Made by a program: the position numbers and the translations under genes | Source: Ensifer adhaerens | GTDB lineage: Bacteria; Pseudomonadota; Alphaproteobacteria; Rhizobiales; Rhizobiaceae | Reading direction: 5' to 3' | NCBI RefSeq assembly: GCF_028993555.1 | Contig: NZ_CP118611.1 | Coordinates: 124,001 to 188,000, forward strand | Length of the DNA: 64,000 bases | In this document: piece by piece, positions 1 to 8,135 of the stretch | Layout: each line of letters opens with the position of its first letter | Numbering within the stretch: position 1 is the first letter of the stretch | Notes under the pieces: model-generated | Seen by the model: only the letters and a program-made list of their open reading frames with translations | Database searches by the model: none | Told to the model about the DNA's origin: nothing

Positions 1-357
1 GTAAAGATGTTCGTCTACATGTTCTCCGGTTTCTGTGCCGCGATCGTAGGTCTTGTCATCTCCTCGGAACTCATGGCTTCACATCCCGCGACTGGCACCA
101 ATCTCGAACTCAATGCCATTGCGGCGGCCGTCCTTGGTGGTACATCGATGTCTGGCGGGCGTGGCACGATCGGGGGCACGATCATCGGTGCTTTCGTGAT
201 CGGCATTCTCTCGGACGGGTTGGTGATGATGGGTGTGAGTTCATTCTGGCAGATGGTGATCAAGGGGCTCGTAATCATCGTGGCCGTCGTGGTGGACCAG
301 GCGCAACGCCGCCTGCAGCAGCGCGTGACCCTCATGCAAATGGCGAAGGCAGGCTGA
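1..357 (+). CDS. Sugar ABC transporter permease, C-terminal part (RbsC family)
   Basis: C-terminal ~118 residues of an inner-membrane permease; the reading frame is open through base 1, so the gene begins upstream of the window. Hydrophobic segments alternate with the Gly-rich stretch AAAVLGGTSMSGGRGTIGGT, the conserved late motif of the ribose/xylose-type (RbsC) permease family. The stop at 355-357 is directly followed by the GTG of the dehydrogenase gene at 360, so the two are probably co-transcribed. From context it likely imports D-apiose or a related sugar for the enzymes encoded next; the substrate is inference. The matching ATPase and binding protein would lie upstream. Confidence 0.9.
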   Translation, partial: VKMFVYMFSGFCAAIVGLVISSELMASHPATGTNLELNAIAAAVLGGTSMSGGRGTIGGTIIGAFVIGILSDGLVMMGVSSFWQMVIKGLVIIVAVVVDQAQRRLQQRVTLMQMAKAG

Positions 358-359
358 TC

Positions 360-1394
360 GTGGCGACCATCAAAGGCGCGTTGATCGGTTGCGGCTTCTT
401 CGCCATCAACCAGATGCATGGCTGGCGCGATTTGCCCGATGTCGAGATCGTGGCGATCTGCGATCGCGACCCCGAGCGGTTAAGAGTAGTCGGCGATCAA
501 TTCGCGGTGGCGAGGCGATACGCGTCGTCGGAAGCGATGTTCGCCGATGGCGGATTCGATTTCGTCGACATTGCCACCACTGTGGGCAGTCATCGGCCCC
601 TCGTCGAACTCGCCGCACTCCACAAAGTGCCGGCGATTTGCCAGAAGCCATTTGCGCTGACGCTGGAAGATGCCAAAGCAATGGTGGCTGCAGCCGATAG
701 GGCGGGGATCGCGCTGATGATCCACGAAAACTTCCGCTGGCAAACGCCCATTCTTGCGGTCAAGGCGGTCATCGACAGAAGTGAAATCGGTACCCCTTTC
801 TGGGGGCGCGTGTCGTTCCGCTCCGGCTTCGACGTGTTTTCCGGCCAACCCTATCTTGCCAAGGGCAAGCGCTTCATCATCGAGGATCTCGGCATCCATT
901 CGCTCGACATCGCACGGTTCCTCTTCGGCGATGCCGGCCGCATGACTGCCCGCACGCGCCGGATCAATCCCGAGATCGCCGGCGAAGATGTCGCGACCAT
1001 GATGCTCGACCACAATAACGGCATCACCTCGATCGTCGACGTGAGCTATGCGACGAGACTTTCAGAGGAGCCGTTCCCGCAAACCTTGATCGAGGTCGAC
1101 GGAACCAGAGGGACCCTGCGCCTGGGCCTCGACTACAAGCTTGCCGTTCACGGGCCGGCCGGAACGGTCGAACGCGACGTCTCGCCGACCCTCCTGCCGT
1201 GGGCCTCACGGCCTTGGCACAACATTCAGGAAAGCGTGGCTCTTATCCAGAGACACTGGATCGAACGGTTGGGCTCCGGCCGCGAGCCCGATACTTCCGG
1301 GCGCGATAACCTTCAGACTTTTGCCTTGGTCGAGGCCGCCTATCTCAGCGCCGAACGTGGAGAGACGATTGTCGTTGGAGACCTGTTGCGATGA
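360..1394 (+). CDS. apsD: Gfo/Idh/MocA oxidoreductase, probable D-apiose dehydrogenase
   Basis: 344 residues, GTG start two bases after the permease stop. The N-terminal Rossmann fold carries GALIGCGFF, and CQKPFALT near residue 92 stands where the family usually has EKP. A DLGIHSLDIARF helix supplies the Asp/His pair typical of the catalytic site. The family oxidises sugars with NAD(P). The partners are a lactonase-like gene, a RuBisCO-like gene and a DUF1537 kinase, which match the D-apiose/D-apionate pathway as I remember it; there ApsD oxidises D-apiose to D-apionolactone. The specific assignment rests mainly on this context. The stop overlaps the next start as ATGA. Confidence 0.75.
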   Translation: MATIKGALIGCGFFAINQMHGWRDLPDVEIVAICDRDPERLRVVGDQFAVARRYASSEAMFADGGFDFVDIATTVGSHRPLVELAALHKVPAICQKPFALTLEDAKAMVAAADRAGIALMIHENFRWQTPILAVKAVIDRSEIGTPFWGRVSFRSGFDVFSGQPYLAKGKRFIIEDLGIHSLDIARFLFGDAGRMTARTRRINPEIAGEDVATMMLDHNNGITSIVDVSYATRLSEEPFPQTLIEVDGTRGTLRLGLDYKLAVHGPAGTVERDVSPTLLPWASRPWHNIQESVALIQRHWIERLGSGREPDTSGRDNLQTFALVEAAYLSAERGETIVVGDLLR

Positions 1395-3256
1395 GGGACG
1401 ACGGTCTCCGGCTCTATGGCACGGCGGAGCACGAGCCGGAAAGCCGATCGCTGGTCGTCGGCAATCTGAGCATGGACTTTCAGGACGGTAACCTGCGCAG
1501 TTTGCGGTTCGGCGGTCACGAGGTGTTGCGTGCGATTTCCTTCCTCGTGCGCGACAAGGATTGGGGTACCTGCCGCGCTCGGTTGAGCGATCTGAGAATA
1601 GAGGAAAACGAGCGGGGTTTCTCACTCGCCTATGCCGCGCACTTTACAGCCCCGACCGGAGCCAATCTTGATTGCCAGATCGCAATCTCCGGCACGGCCA
1701 CGAGTGTGAGCTTCTCTGCTGACTATGTGAGCGATGCGGATTTTGAAACCGCCCGCGCCGGCTTCGTGGTCTTGCACCCGGTCATCGGTGTAGCGGGAGA
1801 ACCGGTGGCAATCACCCATGGCGATGGCTCGGTGGAAGAGGCGCGCTGGCCTGACACGATCGCCCCCTGGCAACCTTTCAAGAACATCGCGCAGATCACC
1901 CATCGCGTGGCGCCCGGTATCATGGCGACAACGAGGTTCGTTGGCGATGTCTTCGAGATGGAGGATCAACGCAACTGGACCGATGCCTCCTACAAGACCT
2001 ACGTACGGCCGCTGGCTCTGCCTTGGCCCTATCTCGTACCGCAGGGGGAACGCTTCCGTCAGCAAATCGCCGTGGAGATTCTTGCCGAGAACAATGCGGC
2101 TCGGGCAGCCGATCGCTCGGATGCGATCTCTGTCAGGCTCATCCCAACGAATGTCAGACTTCCGGCTATTGGCGTGGGGCTGCGACCCGAGTGCCTTCAG
2201 GAAGAGTTGGCTTCGCTTGATGTCTTGAAGGCCATCGGCGCGGAACATCTGATCGCCCATTTCGATCCCGCAGCGGGACATGGCATCGAGGCATTGAAAG
2301 GCTATGCGGCGATAGCGGCCCAGTCCGAGCTCAAGGTGACGCTGGAGCTTGCGGTGCCTTGCCTGAGGCCTCTGGAAGAGGAGATGGCGCAGTTCGCAGC
2401 GATGGTCGACGAGGCCGGTCTTCAGCTCGATACGCTCTTCGTCTGCCCGTCGGTGGATCGCCAGTCGACACCGCCGGGCAGCAATTGGCCGCAGTGCCCG
2501 GCGCTTGGTGACATCTACGCCGCTGCGCGCGTTGCCTTTCCCGGCCTTCGGCTTGGCGGCGGAATGATGAGCTATTTCACCGAGCTCAATCGCAAGCGTG
2601 TGCCCCCGGATCAGATCGACTATATCAGCCATTCAACGAACCCGATCGTGCATGCTGCGGATGATCTATCGGTCATGCAGACGTTCGAGGCGCTGCGTCA
2701 TGTCGTCAATTCCACGCGCGCTATCTACGGCAACAAGGCGTACCGCATTGGGCCTTCGACAATCGCTATGCGTCAAAATCCGTACGGCAGCACCACGAAG
2801 GACAATCCGGCGGGGGCGCGTATTCCCATGGCGAATGTCGACCCACGGCACAATGGCCAGTTCGGTGCGGCGTGGACGCTGGCCTATGCGGCAACGGTGG
2901 CCCCGGCGGCGCTGGAAGTCCTCACCCTTTCGACTCTTGTCGGTCCTTTCGGCCTGTTGGCCGGCGGGAGGGAGGTCACGGTCAGCGGAGAGTTGCGACC
3001 GCTCGCACACGTCCTAACCCGTCTTGCTGCCTTGTCACGCGAGCTTCTGTCTGCCGTTGAGACGTCCCGGCCCGATGCCGTGTTGGGACTTGGCTCGCAG
3101 AGGCGGCTGCTGCTGGCGAACATCACCTGCGATGAGCAGACAGTCGTGTTGCCCGCAAAGCCGCGGAAGGTTTCAGCGATCGTGGATGGGGGCGAGCTTG
3201 CTGCGCAACAGCACGTCACACTGGCGCCTTACGCCTGTGTGGATATCGCTCTTTGA
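1391..3256 (+). CDS. apnL: Probable D-apionate lactonase
   Basis: 621 residues, ATG overlapping the apsD stop (ATGA), indicating translational coupling. No signal peptide, so cytoplasmic. The protein appears three-part: an N-terminal beta-rich part (to ~residue 250), a central TIM-barrel-like part with hydrolase-like strands (residues ~255-480, including LFVCPSVDRQSTPPGSNWP), and a C-terminal beta part. Length and neighbours agree with ApnL, which opens D-apionolactone to D-apionate. I recall the family from the D-apiose literature but cannot point to a diagnostic catalytic motif, so the symbol is a context-supported call. Confidence 0.65.
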   Translation: MRDDGLRLYGTAEHEPESRSLVVGNLSMDFQDGNLRSLRFGGHEVLRAISFLVRDKDWGTCRARLSDLRIEENERGFSLAYAAHFTAPTGANLDCQIAISGTATSVSFSADYVSDADFETARAGFVVLHPVIGVAGEPVAITHGDGSVEEARWPDTIAPWQPFKNIAQITHRVAPGIMATTRFVGDVFEMEDQRNWTDASYKTYVRPLALPWPYLVPQGERFRQQIAVEILAENNAARAADRSDAISVRLIPTNVRLPAIGVGLRPECLQEELASLDVLKAIGAEHLIAHFDPAAGHGIEALKGYAAIAAQSELKVTLELAVPCLRPLEEEMAQFAAMVDEAGLQLDTLFVCPSVDRQSTPPGSNWPQCPALGDIYAAARVAFPGLRLGGGMMSYFTELNRKRVPPDQIDYISHSTNPIVHAADDLSVMQTFEALRHVVNSTRAIYGNKAYRIGPSTIAMRQNPYGSTTKDNPAGARIPMANVDPRHNGQFGAAWTLAYAATVAPAALEVLTLSTLVGPFGLLAGGREVTVSGELRPLAHVLTRLAALSRELLSAVETSRPDAVLGLGSQRRLLLANITCDEQTVVLPAKPRKVSAIVDGGELAAQQHVTLAPYACVDIAL

Positions 3257-3259
3257 GCG

Positions 3260-3976
3260 TTATCCCTGGCTCCTGAGAGCGTAAAGTGCGCGCGAACGTT
3301 CAAGGTGCTTGACCATCGCCTGCTCGGCGAGATCCGCATCGCGGCTTTCAATGGCGCGAATGATCTCCTCGTGTTCGGAAAGCGTGAAGCTCTCGCGACC
3401 GGTCCAGATCAGCATTTCAGTATGATAAGACTTCAGCCACCCCAGCATCGCGCCGCTGACGGCCACAAAGATCGGGTTGCCAGAAATCCTGGCGATGCAT
3501 TGATGGAACTCCATGTCCGCATCGATGAAAGCATCCGCGTCGCCAAGGCTCTGCTTTTGCTTGTCGAGGAGGGCACGCAACTCGGCGATGTGTGTGTGGG
3601 TCGCTTTGGCCGCCGCCTCACGGATCACGCCGCGCTCGAAGAAAATGCGCGCGTTCTTCAGATGCTCCAGCGTGTCCGACGAGCCGGACAGCATCAGTTT
3701 TGCGGGCAGGTCAACCTGTTTGATGATGGATTCGGCGGTAATGCGCAGCACCTTTGCGCGCTCGCCCTGAGAAATTTCGACCAGTCCTTTTCCGGCAAGT
3801 GCTTGCATCGCTTCTCGGATGGCCGGGCGGCCGACACCGTAACGCTCCATCAGTTCACGCTCGGAGGGCATGTCGTCACCGGCTTTGAGCTCGCCGGTTT
3901 CGATCATCTGCTTCAGGCGCGCGAAGACTTCATCGGACAGTTTCTTGCGGACGATCGGTTCGGAAACAACGTTCAT
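3260..3976 (-). CDS. GntR-family regulator, FadR/FCD subgroup
   Basis: 238 residues. The N-terminal winged helix contains the typical GntR pattern (LKAGDDMPSERELMERYGVGRPAIREAMQAL, residues ~30-60, shown here only as location of the helix-turn-helix). The C-terminal all-helical FCD domain has the DMEFHQCIARISGN and HEEIIRAIESRD metal/ligand-binding helices. It lies between apnL, convergent and 3 bp away, and the divergent RuBisCO-like gene. It is therefore the likely local repressor of the sugar-acid genes, released by a pathway intermediate. The closest named subgroup I recognise is NanR-like. A perfect inverted repeat lies 33 bp upstream of its start. Confidence 0.9.
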   Translation of the reverse strand: MNVVSEPIVRKKLSDEVFARLKQMIETGELKAGDDMPSERELMERYGVGRPAIREAMQALAGKGLVEISQGERAKVLRITAESIIKQVDLPAKLMLSGSSDTLEHLKNARIFFERGVIREAAAKATHTHIAELRALLDKQKQSLGDADAFIDADMEFHQCIARISGNPIFVAVSGAMLGWLKSYHTEMLIWTGRESFTLSEHEEIIRAIESRDADLAEQAMVKHLERSRALYALRSQG

Positions 3977-4008
3977 GAGTCACCTGATTTCAACAGGTTT
4001 GAATATGC

Positions 4009-4023
4009 ACCAAGTGCCTTGGT
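4009..4023. promoter_or_regulatory. Candidate GntR operator between divergent genes
   Basis: Perfect inverted repeat ACCAAG-TGC-CTTGGT in the 148-bp gap between the FCD-GntR gene and the RuBisCO-like gene. Position and symmetry suit autoregulation and control of the divergent catabolic operon. A TGGTATA-like half site also lies nearby, as the complement of 4070-4080. Assignment is inference from location. Confidence 0.45.
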
Positions 4024-4124
4024 CGCAACAGCCTTCAGTGTAATCGGCTTGCAATAACATAAATACTCATTATACCAGTTGTTGAGTGTGCACAAGCGGG
4101 ATACCTCACACGGGAGGAGCAAAC

Positions 4125-5381
4125 GTGATCCGGATTACCTATCGCATCGAGACTGCCGGTTCGGTGGAAGCGATGGCGGCGAAGATTGCCAGCGACCAGT
4201 CGACAGGCACCTTCGTTGCGCTGCCGGGAGAAACGGAGGAACTGAAGGCGCGCGTGGCCGCGCGCGTCGTCGCAGTCAGGCACTTGCCGTCATCGAACCG
4301 CGCCTCCTTTCCCGACGAAGCCGGTGGGGCGGCGCTATTCAATCGCGCGGATGTCGATATCGATTTCCCGATGGCTGCGGTTGGCACCGATCTGGCTGCG
4401 CTCATGACCATCGCGATCGGTGGCGTCTTCTCGATCAAGGGCATGACGGGTATCCGGATCGTCGACATGAGGTTGCCGGAAGAGTTCGCCGCCGCACATC
4501 CCGGCCCGCAGTTCGGCGTACCCGGCAGCTTTGCGCTGACAGGGGTGAAGGATCGTCCGATCATCGGAACGATCGTCAAGCCTGCGCTCGGTCTCAGGCC
4601 GCACGAGACTGCCTCGATGGTCGGTGAGTTGATCGAGGCGGGCGTCGATTTCATCAAGGACGACGAAAAGTTGATGAGCCCAGCCTATTCTTCTCTCAAG
4701 GAGCGCGTGGCGGAGATCATGCCGCGCATTCTTGATCACGAGCAGAGGACCGGCAAGAAAGTCATGTACGCCTTCGGTATCAGCCACGCCGATCCCGACG
4801 AAATGATGCGCAATCATGACATGGTGCTGGAAGCCGGCGGCAATTGCGCCGTGGTCAATATCAACTCTGTCGGCTTCGGCGGGCTTGCCTTCCTGCGTAA
4901 ACGTTCGGGTCTCGTGCTCCATGCCCATCGCAATGGCTGGGATATCCTGACGCGCCATGCAGGCCTTGGATTCGAGTTTTCCGTATGGCAGCAATTCTGG
5001 CGTTTGCTCGGCGTCGACCAGTTCCAGATCAATGGCATTCGCGTGAAATATTGGGAGCCGGATGATAGTTTCGTACGCTCCTATCAGGCCGTCAGCGCGC
5101 CGCTCTTTTCCGATAAAGATGTGGCGCTGCCGGTTATCGGCTCGGGCCAGTGGGGCGGACAGGCGCCGGAGACGTTTGCGGCCACAGAAGGCTCCACCGA
5201 TCTTCTCTATCTTTGTGGTGGCGGTATCGTCAGTCATCCCGGTGGTCCGGGCGCCGGTGTGAAAGCGGTCAAGCAGGCCTGGGAAGCGGCCGTCGCCGGT
5301 GTTCCGCTTGAGACCTATGCGAAGGACCATCGGGAGCTTGCGCAATCAATCGAGAAATTTGCCGATGGCAGGGCAGCCTGA
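4125..5381 (+). CDS. oiaX: RuBisCO-like protein, probable 3-oxo-isoapionate-4-phosphate decarboxylase
   Basis: 418 residues. The GTG at 4125 is chosen because GGGAGGAGC sits 4 bp upstream; the longer frame from 4086 has no such site. Large-subunit RuBisCO fold: IVKPALG (K152, equivalent to K175), FIKDDE (K178, D180, E181, equivalent to the carbamylated lysine and Mg ligands K201/D203/E204), LHAHR (H268, R269) and a CGGGIVSHPGG phosphate loop. Canonical loop 6 VGKLEG is absent. The product pathway known for rhizobial homologues is decarboxylation of 3-oxo-isoapionate 4-phosphate to L-erythrulose 1-phosphate. The alternative is the OiaT transcarboxylase/hydrolase subgroup, which I cannot separate by eye. 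Confidence 0.75.
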   Translation: MIRITYRIETAGSVEAMAAKIASDQSTGTFVALPGETEELKARVAARVVAVRHLPSSNRASFPDEAGGAALFNRADVDIDFPMAAVGTDLAALMTIAIGGVFSIKGMTGIRIVDMRLPEEFAAAHPGPQFGVPGSFALTGVKDRPIIGTIVKPALGLRPHETASMVGELIEAGVDFIKDDEKLMSPAYSSLKERVAEIMPRILDHEQRTGKKVMYAFGISHADPDEMMRNHDMVLEAGGNCAVVNINSVGFGGLAFLRKRSGLVLHAHRNGWDILTRHAGLGFEFSVWQQFWRLLGVDQFQINGIRVKYWEPDDSFVRSYQAVSAPLFSDKDVALPVIGSGQWGGQAPETFAATEGSTDLLYLCGGGIVSHPGGPGAGVKAVKQAWEAAVAGVPLETYAKDHRELAQSIEKFADGRAA

Positions 5382-5382
5382 G

Positions 5383-6684
5383 ATGACGCGACCGTTGATC
5401 AGCTACTATGGCGACGACTTTACCGGTTCGACGGATGTCATGGAGGCACTTTCTTCCAACGGCATCGAGACCGTGTTGTTTCTGAAGATTCCGGACAAGG
5501 CGCTGTGGTCACGTTTCTCTGGAGCAGGTGCTTTCGGGCTCGCCGGCACGAGCCGAAGCGAAACGCCGGAATGGATGAACGTGCACCTGCGTGAAGCCTT
5601 CGAGTGGCTGAAGACGTTAGATGCCGAGCTTTGCCATTACAAAGTCTGCTCGACCTTCGATTCCGCTCCGCATGTTGGCAGTATCGGCCGTGCAATCGAG
5701 ATTGGTCGCAGCGTCTTCGGTGCAGGGACCGTGCCGCTCATTGTCGGCGCTCCGCAGATCCGTCGCTACACGGCGTTCGGCGAGCTCTTTGCCGCGTACC
5801 AGGGTGTAAACTATCGCATCGATCGCCACCCTGTGATGTCACGCCATCCGGTCACGCCGATGGACGAGGCCGATCTGCTGCAGCACCTTTCCCGTCAGAC
5901 GAAGCTGTCAACGACACTCGTCGACGTTGTTTCGCTGCTTGCCCAGCCCGTTCCGGGGAAGGCCGATATCCTGCTCCTCGATGTGATCGACCAGGCAACT
6001 CAAGCCGCCGCCGGTTCACTCCTGTGGAACGAATTGCGTCGGGAGAACCGTTTTGTCTGCGGTTCCTCAGGCGTCGAATACGCCCTAATCCCGACTTGGC
6101 GAGGCGAAGGAACCATTGGTGCCGCGTCGGTCTATCCGGCGGCCGGCCCAGTCGATCGTATTGCGGTCGTTTCCGGTAGCGTTTCGCCCACGACCGAGCG
6201 GCAGATCCGACACGCCCTTGGGAACGGTTTCGAGGGCATCGCGCTCGATCCGCTGGCATTGTCAGGTGAAATTGACGGTCAAGGGATATCAGTAGCCGTG
6301 GAAACTGCACTGAGCGTGTTGAAGGACGGGCGGAGCGTCATCTTGTACACCGCGCTCGGGCCGGCGGCGGACAGGGGGGGCGAACTCGATCTGTCGAGCG
6401 GTGCGCGCCACCGTCTCGGTCGGGCCCTCGGCCGCATCCAGGCGGCTCTTGTCTCGGGTGCCGGGCTCAAAAGGGCGGTGGTTGCTGGCGGCGACACCTC
6501 CAGCCACGCACTTGGCGAGATGGGTATATCAGCCCTTACCTTGAAAATGCCTCTCCCGCAAACGCCCGGCTCCCCACTTTGTATGGCTCATGGCGGTCCC
6601 ACGGACGGCCTGGAAATAGCGCTTAAGGGGGGCCAAGTAGGCAGCGATGACTATTTTTCCATGATCCGTGCCGGTAGCCTGTAG
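5383..6684 (+). CDS. oiaK: DUF1537 four-carbon acid sugar kinase family, probable 3-oxo-isoapionate kinase
   Basis: 433 residues from the ATG at 5383, directly after the oiaX stop (5379-5381). An alternative in-frame ATG at 5365 would overlap oiaX. N-terminal YYGDDFTGSTDVMEAL is the family's substrate-binding DD-TG motif, and C-terminal VVAGGDTSSHAL is the nucleotide-binding GGDTS motif. Such kinases phosphorylate 3- to 6-carbon sugar acids. Directly coupled to the RuBisCO-like gene, it would make 3-oxo-isoapionate 4-phosphate as the RLP substrate. Cytoplasmic. The family is certain; the substrate is inferred from the neighbours. Confidence 0.8.
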   Translation: MTRPLISYYGDDFTGSTDVMEALSSNGIETVLFLKIPDKALWSRFSGAGAFGLAGTSRSETPEWMNVHLREAFEWLKTLDAELCHYKVCSTFDSAPHVGSIGRAIEIGRSVFGAGTVPLIVGAPQIRRYTAFGELFAAYQGVNYRIDRHPVMSRHPVTPMDEADLLQHLSRQTKLSTTLVDVVSLLAQPVPGKADILLLDVIDQATQAAAGSLLWNELRRENRFVCGSSGVEYALIPTWRGEGTIGAASVYPAAGPVDRIAVVSGSVSPTTERQIRHALGNGFEGIALDPLALSGEIDGQGISVAVETALSVLKDGRSVILYTALGPAADRGGELDLSSGARHRLGRALGRIQAALVSGAGLKRAVVAGGDTSSHALGEMGISALTLKMPLPQTPGSPLCMAHGGPTDGLEIALKGGQVGSDDYFSMIRAGSL

Positions 6685-6849
6685 ATCATCTTCGGGCGCT
6701 GCCCGACCGCGATGCCCGTGATCGCTCTCCGGGCTGAGCAGGCCGCTGCGAGGTTCGGCTTGGGGCCCGCATCGGTGTTCCATCCACCCGCTCTGAGGGG
6801 CTCACTCACATCCCTAAAGTCCCCGGCTTTGCCGAGGGGACTTGCCCAT

Positions 6850-7854
6850 TCAACTGCTGAGTTGCGCAGCTTTCTGCTCTCGCGTCCCTTCTCCGCATAC
6901 CACGGAAATGGCGCGGAATTTGATGGCCTGCCACTGGATATAGTCACGGAGCAGGGTTTGGGAGACGAATAAGTCGCCACGATTGCCAGGAAGGCTCCAG
7001 ACGAGAAGTCCTTCCGATTTTGCACGGGCAAATACCCTTTGCACATGGCCCCGCGACAGCGTGTGTCGGGTTGAGATGTCACTTGCAGGGAGCGGTCCGA
7101 GGCAGGTCAGTCGATCAAATCCCTCGAGGCTGGCCGGCACCCGGCAGATGAGTTCGTGCAGGATGTTGCTTCCCGACTCCGAGCGGACGAACAAATCCAC
7201 GCTCGCTGGCGGCTGTGCCCAGCCCGGGTCAAAAACAAGGGAACGAGCAACCAGGGGGTGGATGCGAGCAAGCAAGCGCTGGTCGCTATCGAACCTGGAT
7301 GCGCGATCACCTCCATCGAGCCGATCAAGAGCCGAAAGATGGCTTGCCAGCCATTGTCCAATCAGGCGTTCGCCGTATGCACTCAACTGCAATGGCCTGA
7401 CGCGCCTGTCTCTGCTTTCCTGCGGGACAAGCAAACCGTAGGCGGCCATTTCTGCCAGATGGGCCGTAAGCGTGTTCTTGCTGAAGGGCGGCTGTGCCGC
7501 AAAGAATTCGATGAGCGCCCCGGCCGTCAGAGGCGGACGCATTTCATCGTGCTTTCGCTCAAAATGAAGGGCAACGATTGCTTGCGTAATCAGCCACTTC
7601 TGCATGCTGGCGACATAGCGCACCACCCTTGGCGCGACATCGTGCATCGCGAGCAGCTCTTTGGCCGCATCCCGCAGGACGGCAAAGAATGCGGCCCCGC
7701 CACTCGAAGTCATCGGACTGAAATCGTCTTGCGATCCTAAAGGCATGGTTGTGTCTGTCGCACCACAGGTTATGGCATCTCCGGCATTACTACCCATCCA
7801 GTTTTGCATCACTAATGTCGCCGCGTCACCTGTGTGACTCAATTTTGGGTGCAC
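6850..7854 (-). CDS. Winged-helix (MarR-like) regulator of unknown target
   Basis: Up to 334 residues; the longest frame starts with GTG at 7854, but Met16, Met20, Met42 or Met52 are possible and none has a clear ribosome site. Residues ~125-180 form a MarR-like winged helix (PFSKNTLTAHLAEMAAYGLL followed by a basic wing RDRRVRPLQLS). A second helix-turn-helix-like stretch is near residues 270-300 (TRHTLSRGHVQRVFARAKSEG). No membrane segment. It is convergent with the kinase gene and divergent from the large autotransporter gene, so it may control the latter. No named family recognised. Confidence 0.6.
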   Translation of the reverse strand: MHPKLSHTGDAATLVMQNWMGSNAGDAITCGATDTTMPLGSQDDFSPMTSSGGAAFFAVLRDAAKELLAMHDVAPRVVRYVASMQKWLITQAIVALHFERKHDEMRPPLTAGALIEFFAAQPPFSKNTLTAHLAEMAAYGLLVPQESRDRRVRPLQLSAYGERLIGQWLASHLSALDRLDGGDRASRFDSDQRLLARIHPLVARSLVFDPGWAQPPASVDLFVRSESGSNILHELICRVPASLEGFDRLTCLGPLPASDISTRHTLSRGHVQRVFARAKSEGLLVWSLPGNRGDLFVSQTLLRDYIQWQAIKFRAISVVCGEGTREQKAAQLSS

Positions 7855-7856
7855 CC
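7847..7856. promoter_or_regulatory. Perfect 10-bp palindrome at the regulator start
   Basis: GGGTGCACCC overlaps the longest possible start of the winged-helix gene and faces the autotransporter promoter region. Possible operator; short, so chance occurrence cannot be excluded. Confidence 0.25.
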
Positions 7857-7931
7857 ACCCACAGTCTGCTTCTTTTGTTGATCACGATCTTCCCCTGTCG
7901 CTATCAGTGACCAGCTTTTGGGGGAAACATC

Positions 7932-7967
7932 ATGAAATCAATTCTCTGTCGCCTGCACACAGGCTGA
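7932..7967 (+). other. Possible leader mini-ORF (11 residues)
   Basis: ATG with GGGGGA 6 bp upstream opens a frame encoding MKSILCRLHTG and a stop, about 170 bp before the autotransporter start. It looks like a translated leader or a start-site remnant. Its coding status cannot be judged from one sequence. Confidence 0.25.
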
Positions 7968-8135
7968 GCAATCGCCCTACCGAGGTCGGCTGTTGGCTGT
8001 GTCTTAGGAGGCTTTCAGCCGGCTGACCGAACTTGCGCGTCCAGAGTTCAAGCGCGTCTCATGACGATGTCATGGGGAGGGCTGCTCTCGTCCGCCGTTT
8101 GATCCCCGCAACAACGCCCCATTAGGCAAAATCGA

